64,000 nt of DNA, taken from positions 1 to 64,000 of the forward strand of contig WIXG01000148.1 in assembly GCA_009869945.1 (NCBI GenBank), read 5' to 3'. The notes below the pieces were generated by a model that saw only the letters and a list, made by a program, of their open reading frames with translations, did not search any database and was not told where the DNA came from. Of this stretch, positions 62,891 through 64,000 are shown in pieces. Both the position numbers and the translations under genes were made by a program. Numbering within the stretch: position 1 is the first letter of the stretch; each line of letters begins with the position of its first letter. This DNA is from Mesaphorura yosii (Eukaryota > Arthropoda > Collembola > Poduromorpha > Tullbergiidae).

Positions 62891-63470
62891 TTATTGGAGC
62901 ATCGGCTGTTGGTTGAGGTTGTCACATAAATTGACCTCGTCAACATAAAATTTCGTTTGGTCAAGTTTCCCGTTTCTGTTGCAAACCAGTCTAGTGACCC
63001 ACTGATTTTTGTCGATTTGGACCATGTCAACTTGCAGTCTCCTCAGCTTTTCTCGCACACACGCAATTGATTCCTCGTTTCCAAAGTTCGTTAACATCAA
63101 ATTCTGAAATTAATGAACATTAACCACAACATGTTTCGTTTTCAATCTGGCGTCGTCAGGACTTCTTTGCGGCTGTGTAAATATGAATTTTGTTTTTCGG
63201 AGAAACCGCAACATAATTTCCACGCCCACCATCTCAGAATACGTCTGCTCCCGATCGGGTTTGTCTCTACCAGCAATCTTAAACATGAATTTCTGGATCA
63301 TTCGATTACGCTGTTGACGCAATGGCGCAAGTATTGTGCAAGCTGACATTATGTGTTCAACGGCACAGCGTGGGTTGTATGGTTTTTCAGCGACTGGACT
63401 GTGGTAACAAATGTCAAGCAAACGCAATAATCGAGGGAAATTAATGAGCTCGTGGAACCGTTTTACGAAA
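62891..63470 (-). CDS. C-terminal exons of an unrecognised protein
   Basis: Exon 63470-63230 (acceptor cgggacag) reads FVKRFHELINFPRLLRLLDI, YNPRCAVEHIMSACTILAPL, RQQRNRMIQKFMFKIAGRDK and ends ..EQTYSEM at a donor gtgggc; exon 63103-62891 (acceptor taatttcag) continues in phase 0 with NLMLTNFGNEESIACVREKL, DKNQWVTRLVCNRNGKLDQT and a stop. The composition is clearly protein-like (helical, amphipathic, several Cys) and the phase is maintained over a 126-nt intron. The 5' exons are not in view or not found upstream. No family is recognised; armadillo-like helices are possible. Confidence 0.55.
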
Positions 63471-64000
63471 CTGTCCCGAAAACAGCCGTCAGCAGTAACT
63501 TACTTGACTTGACTTGACTTTGATTTGACATTTTGTCAGTGGTACAAGTAGATTAATAAAGCGTTATCATTGTCTCGTTCAAGCAATGCGCCCTTTCATT
63601 GTTCGTTCGCGCTTGTCAATGTCATTTTGCCAAATTTTGAACGCACATTACATAAATAATGATAACTTGACACCGAAGAACAGATCATGGAAAGAGAAAA
63701 GATTTGTTTTGAGATCTCACTGTCATCTGGTCTACTGCTGATTCGTTTGTTTCACAGCCGTTTTATATATAACCCGTTTAGAATTAATTTCAAATATGAT
63801 TACTACGTCATGAGCTGGTGGGCTGCATGATAAGCTTTCAAACAGCAATTACAAGTTGTAATTCACAACTAGCGTTTCTTGCATAAGTGTATTTTGAAAT
63901 AGAATTACGACCTGATTAAATACCTTTTTAAGTTGATGTCGTTCAAAAAATAAACTGATGAATGGATACGTCGAGGTTGTTTTCATTCGTGAAGGGAAAA
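63471..64000. other. right-edge sequence, no gene seen
   Basis: Contains a short imperfect CTTGA tandem (about 63501-63529) that on the minus strand precedes the exon ending at 63470. Nothing else supported. Confidence 0.4.

Overview
Host and overall character: this is a nuclear window from a small-intron invertebrate, most likely an arthropod or close relative. Evidence: spliced protein genes throughout, most introns 50-110 nt with GT..AG ends, a CCAP neuropeptide precursor (an arthropod/panarthropod hallmark), a divergent chemosensory-type ionotropic receptor (protostome family), and animal-only genes (tryptophan hydroxylase, JIP1, BRCA2). I saw no transposon, LTR element, provirus, rRNA, tRNA or CRISPR array. 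The species cannot be fixed from the sequence; a crustacean-like arthropod fits, other panarthropods are possible.

Layout: 0-11 kb is gene-poor; it holds only candidate 5' coding exons of minus-strand genes that would continue off the left edge. 11-23.6 kb is a plus-strand adenosine-type GPCR with two long introns. 24.4-28.5 kb is a minus-strand ionotropic receptor. From 29.8 kb the window is dense: RWDD4 (+), ERCC8/CSA (-, convergent with RWDD4), the 3' exon of an unrecognised minus gene, JIP1 (+), a 3-kb gene-poor stretch, tryptophan hydroxylase (+), BRCA2 (+), a KEN-box protein (-) head-to-head with PUM3 (+), a typical 2-Cys peroxiredoxin (-), a gene-poor stretch with a small two-exon candidate, a phospholipid phosphatase of the PLPP4/5 type (+), a CCAP precursor (-), and the 3' exons of an unrecognised minus gene near the right edge.

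Several genes appear only after splicing by eye: the longest open frame is not the coding frame for the second ligand lobe of the ionotropic receptor, the first exon of PLPP, and every exon of the CCAP gene. Exon joins below were accepted when splice consensus, reading phase and family similarity agreed.

How the genes relate: there is no operon logic. Functional themes recur by chance or loosely: genome maintenance (ERCC8, BRCA2, perhaps the KEN-box protein) and neural signalling (adenosine-type GPCR, ionotropic receptor, JIP1 axonal transport scaffold, serotonin synthesis, CCAP). The most notable observations are a CCAP with Thr instead of Pro at position 1, and BRCA2 BRC repeats that all lack the FxxA alanine while a second repeated motif nearby carries FxxA-like sequence.
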